Shown here piece by piece: positions 63,976 to 64,000 of a stretch of 64,000 bases of DNA. A program made the translations under genes and the position numbers. How positions within the stretch are numbered: the stretch's first letter is position 1; every line of letters starts with the position of its first letter. This DNA is from Neckera pumila (lineage: Eukaryota; Streptophyta; Bryopsida; Hypnales; Neckeraceae): the NCBI GenBank assembly GCA_963969595.1, contig OZ018412.1:2420501-2484500 (forward strand), in the 5' to 3' direction. The notes under the pieces were generated by a model. That model did no database searches, was not told the origin of the DNA, and saw only the letters and a program-made list of their open reading frames with translations.

Positions 63976-64000
63976 GAAAAAACACATTCCAAGCTTAGAT

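Overview
The window is nuclear DNA from a plant, probably a seed-free land plant or a close relative. It carries a plant-specific B-type cyclin-dependent kinase, a plant-like kinesin-4, an APE2-type nuclease and an F-box/kelch-like gene. The three recognisable conserved genes have many short exons with GT-AG introns and all lie on the minus strand. The species cannot be named from the sequence; the guess of a seed-free plant is inference.

Layout. 1-1218: the 5' part of an APE2-like gene. 1797-5000: transposon debris. 7061-12805: a kinesin-4 motor gene whose 3' part I cannot find. 14344-23587: dense, AT-rich non-autonomous DNA transposons and microsatellites. 25990-28323: a complete eight-exon CDKB gene (302 residues) with a PSTALRE helix. 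28324-30671: the GC-richer upstream flank of CDKB. 30672-36900: AT-rich repeats. 37050-41440: low-copy sequence with no recognisable gene. 41622-48614: more transposons, including a copy inserted inside a copy of its own family. 51103-53285: an F-box gene broken by several frameshifts. 53892-61446: a decayed LINE-type retroelement on the minus strand, cut by five later insertions. 61450-64000: low-complexity sequence and one more transposon.

The main signal outside the genes is a set of short elements that end in CCCCTAAAG or CCCCTAAATG and are flanked by TTAA. Eleven copies can be seen. One has inserted at an internal TTAA of a sister copy, and the inserted copy still shows the matching unoccupied site, so the TTAA duplication can be read directly. 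TTAA duplication with CCC-starting ends is the signature of piggyBac-type transposition, which is unexpected in a land plant. The second signal is in the LINE remnant. Between the reverse transcriptase and RNase H parts it encodes a stretch resembling the PCIF1 (cap N6-methyladenosine) methyltransferase core, and it ends with a CCHC motif and a nuclease-like tail.

The conserved genes are housekeeping or cell-cycle genes: base-excision repair, microtubule motor, and G2/M kinase. Nothing suggests that they form a functional cluster. Exon boundaries were placed by hand from splice signals, reading phase and recalled family sequence; no alignment or search was run.
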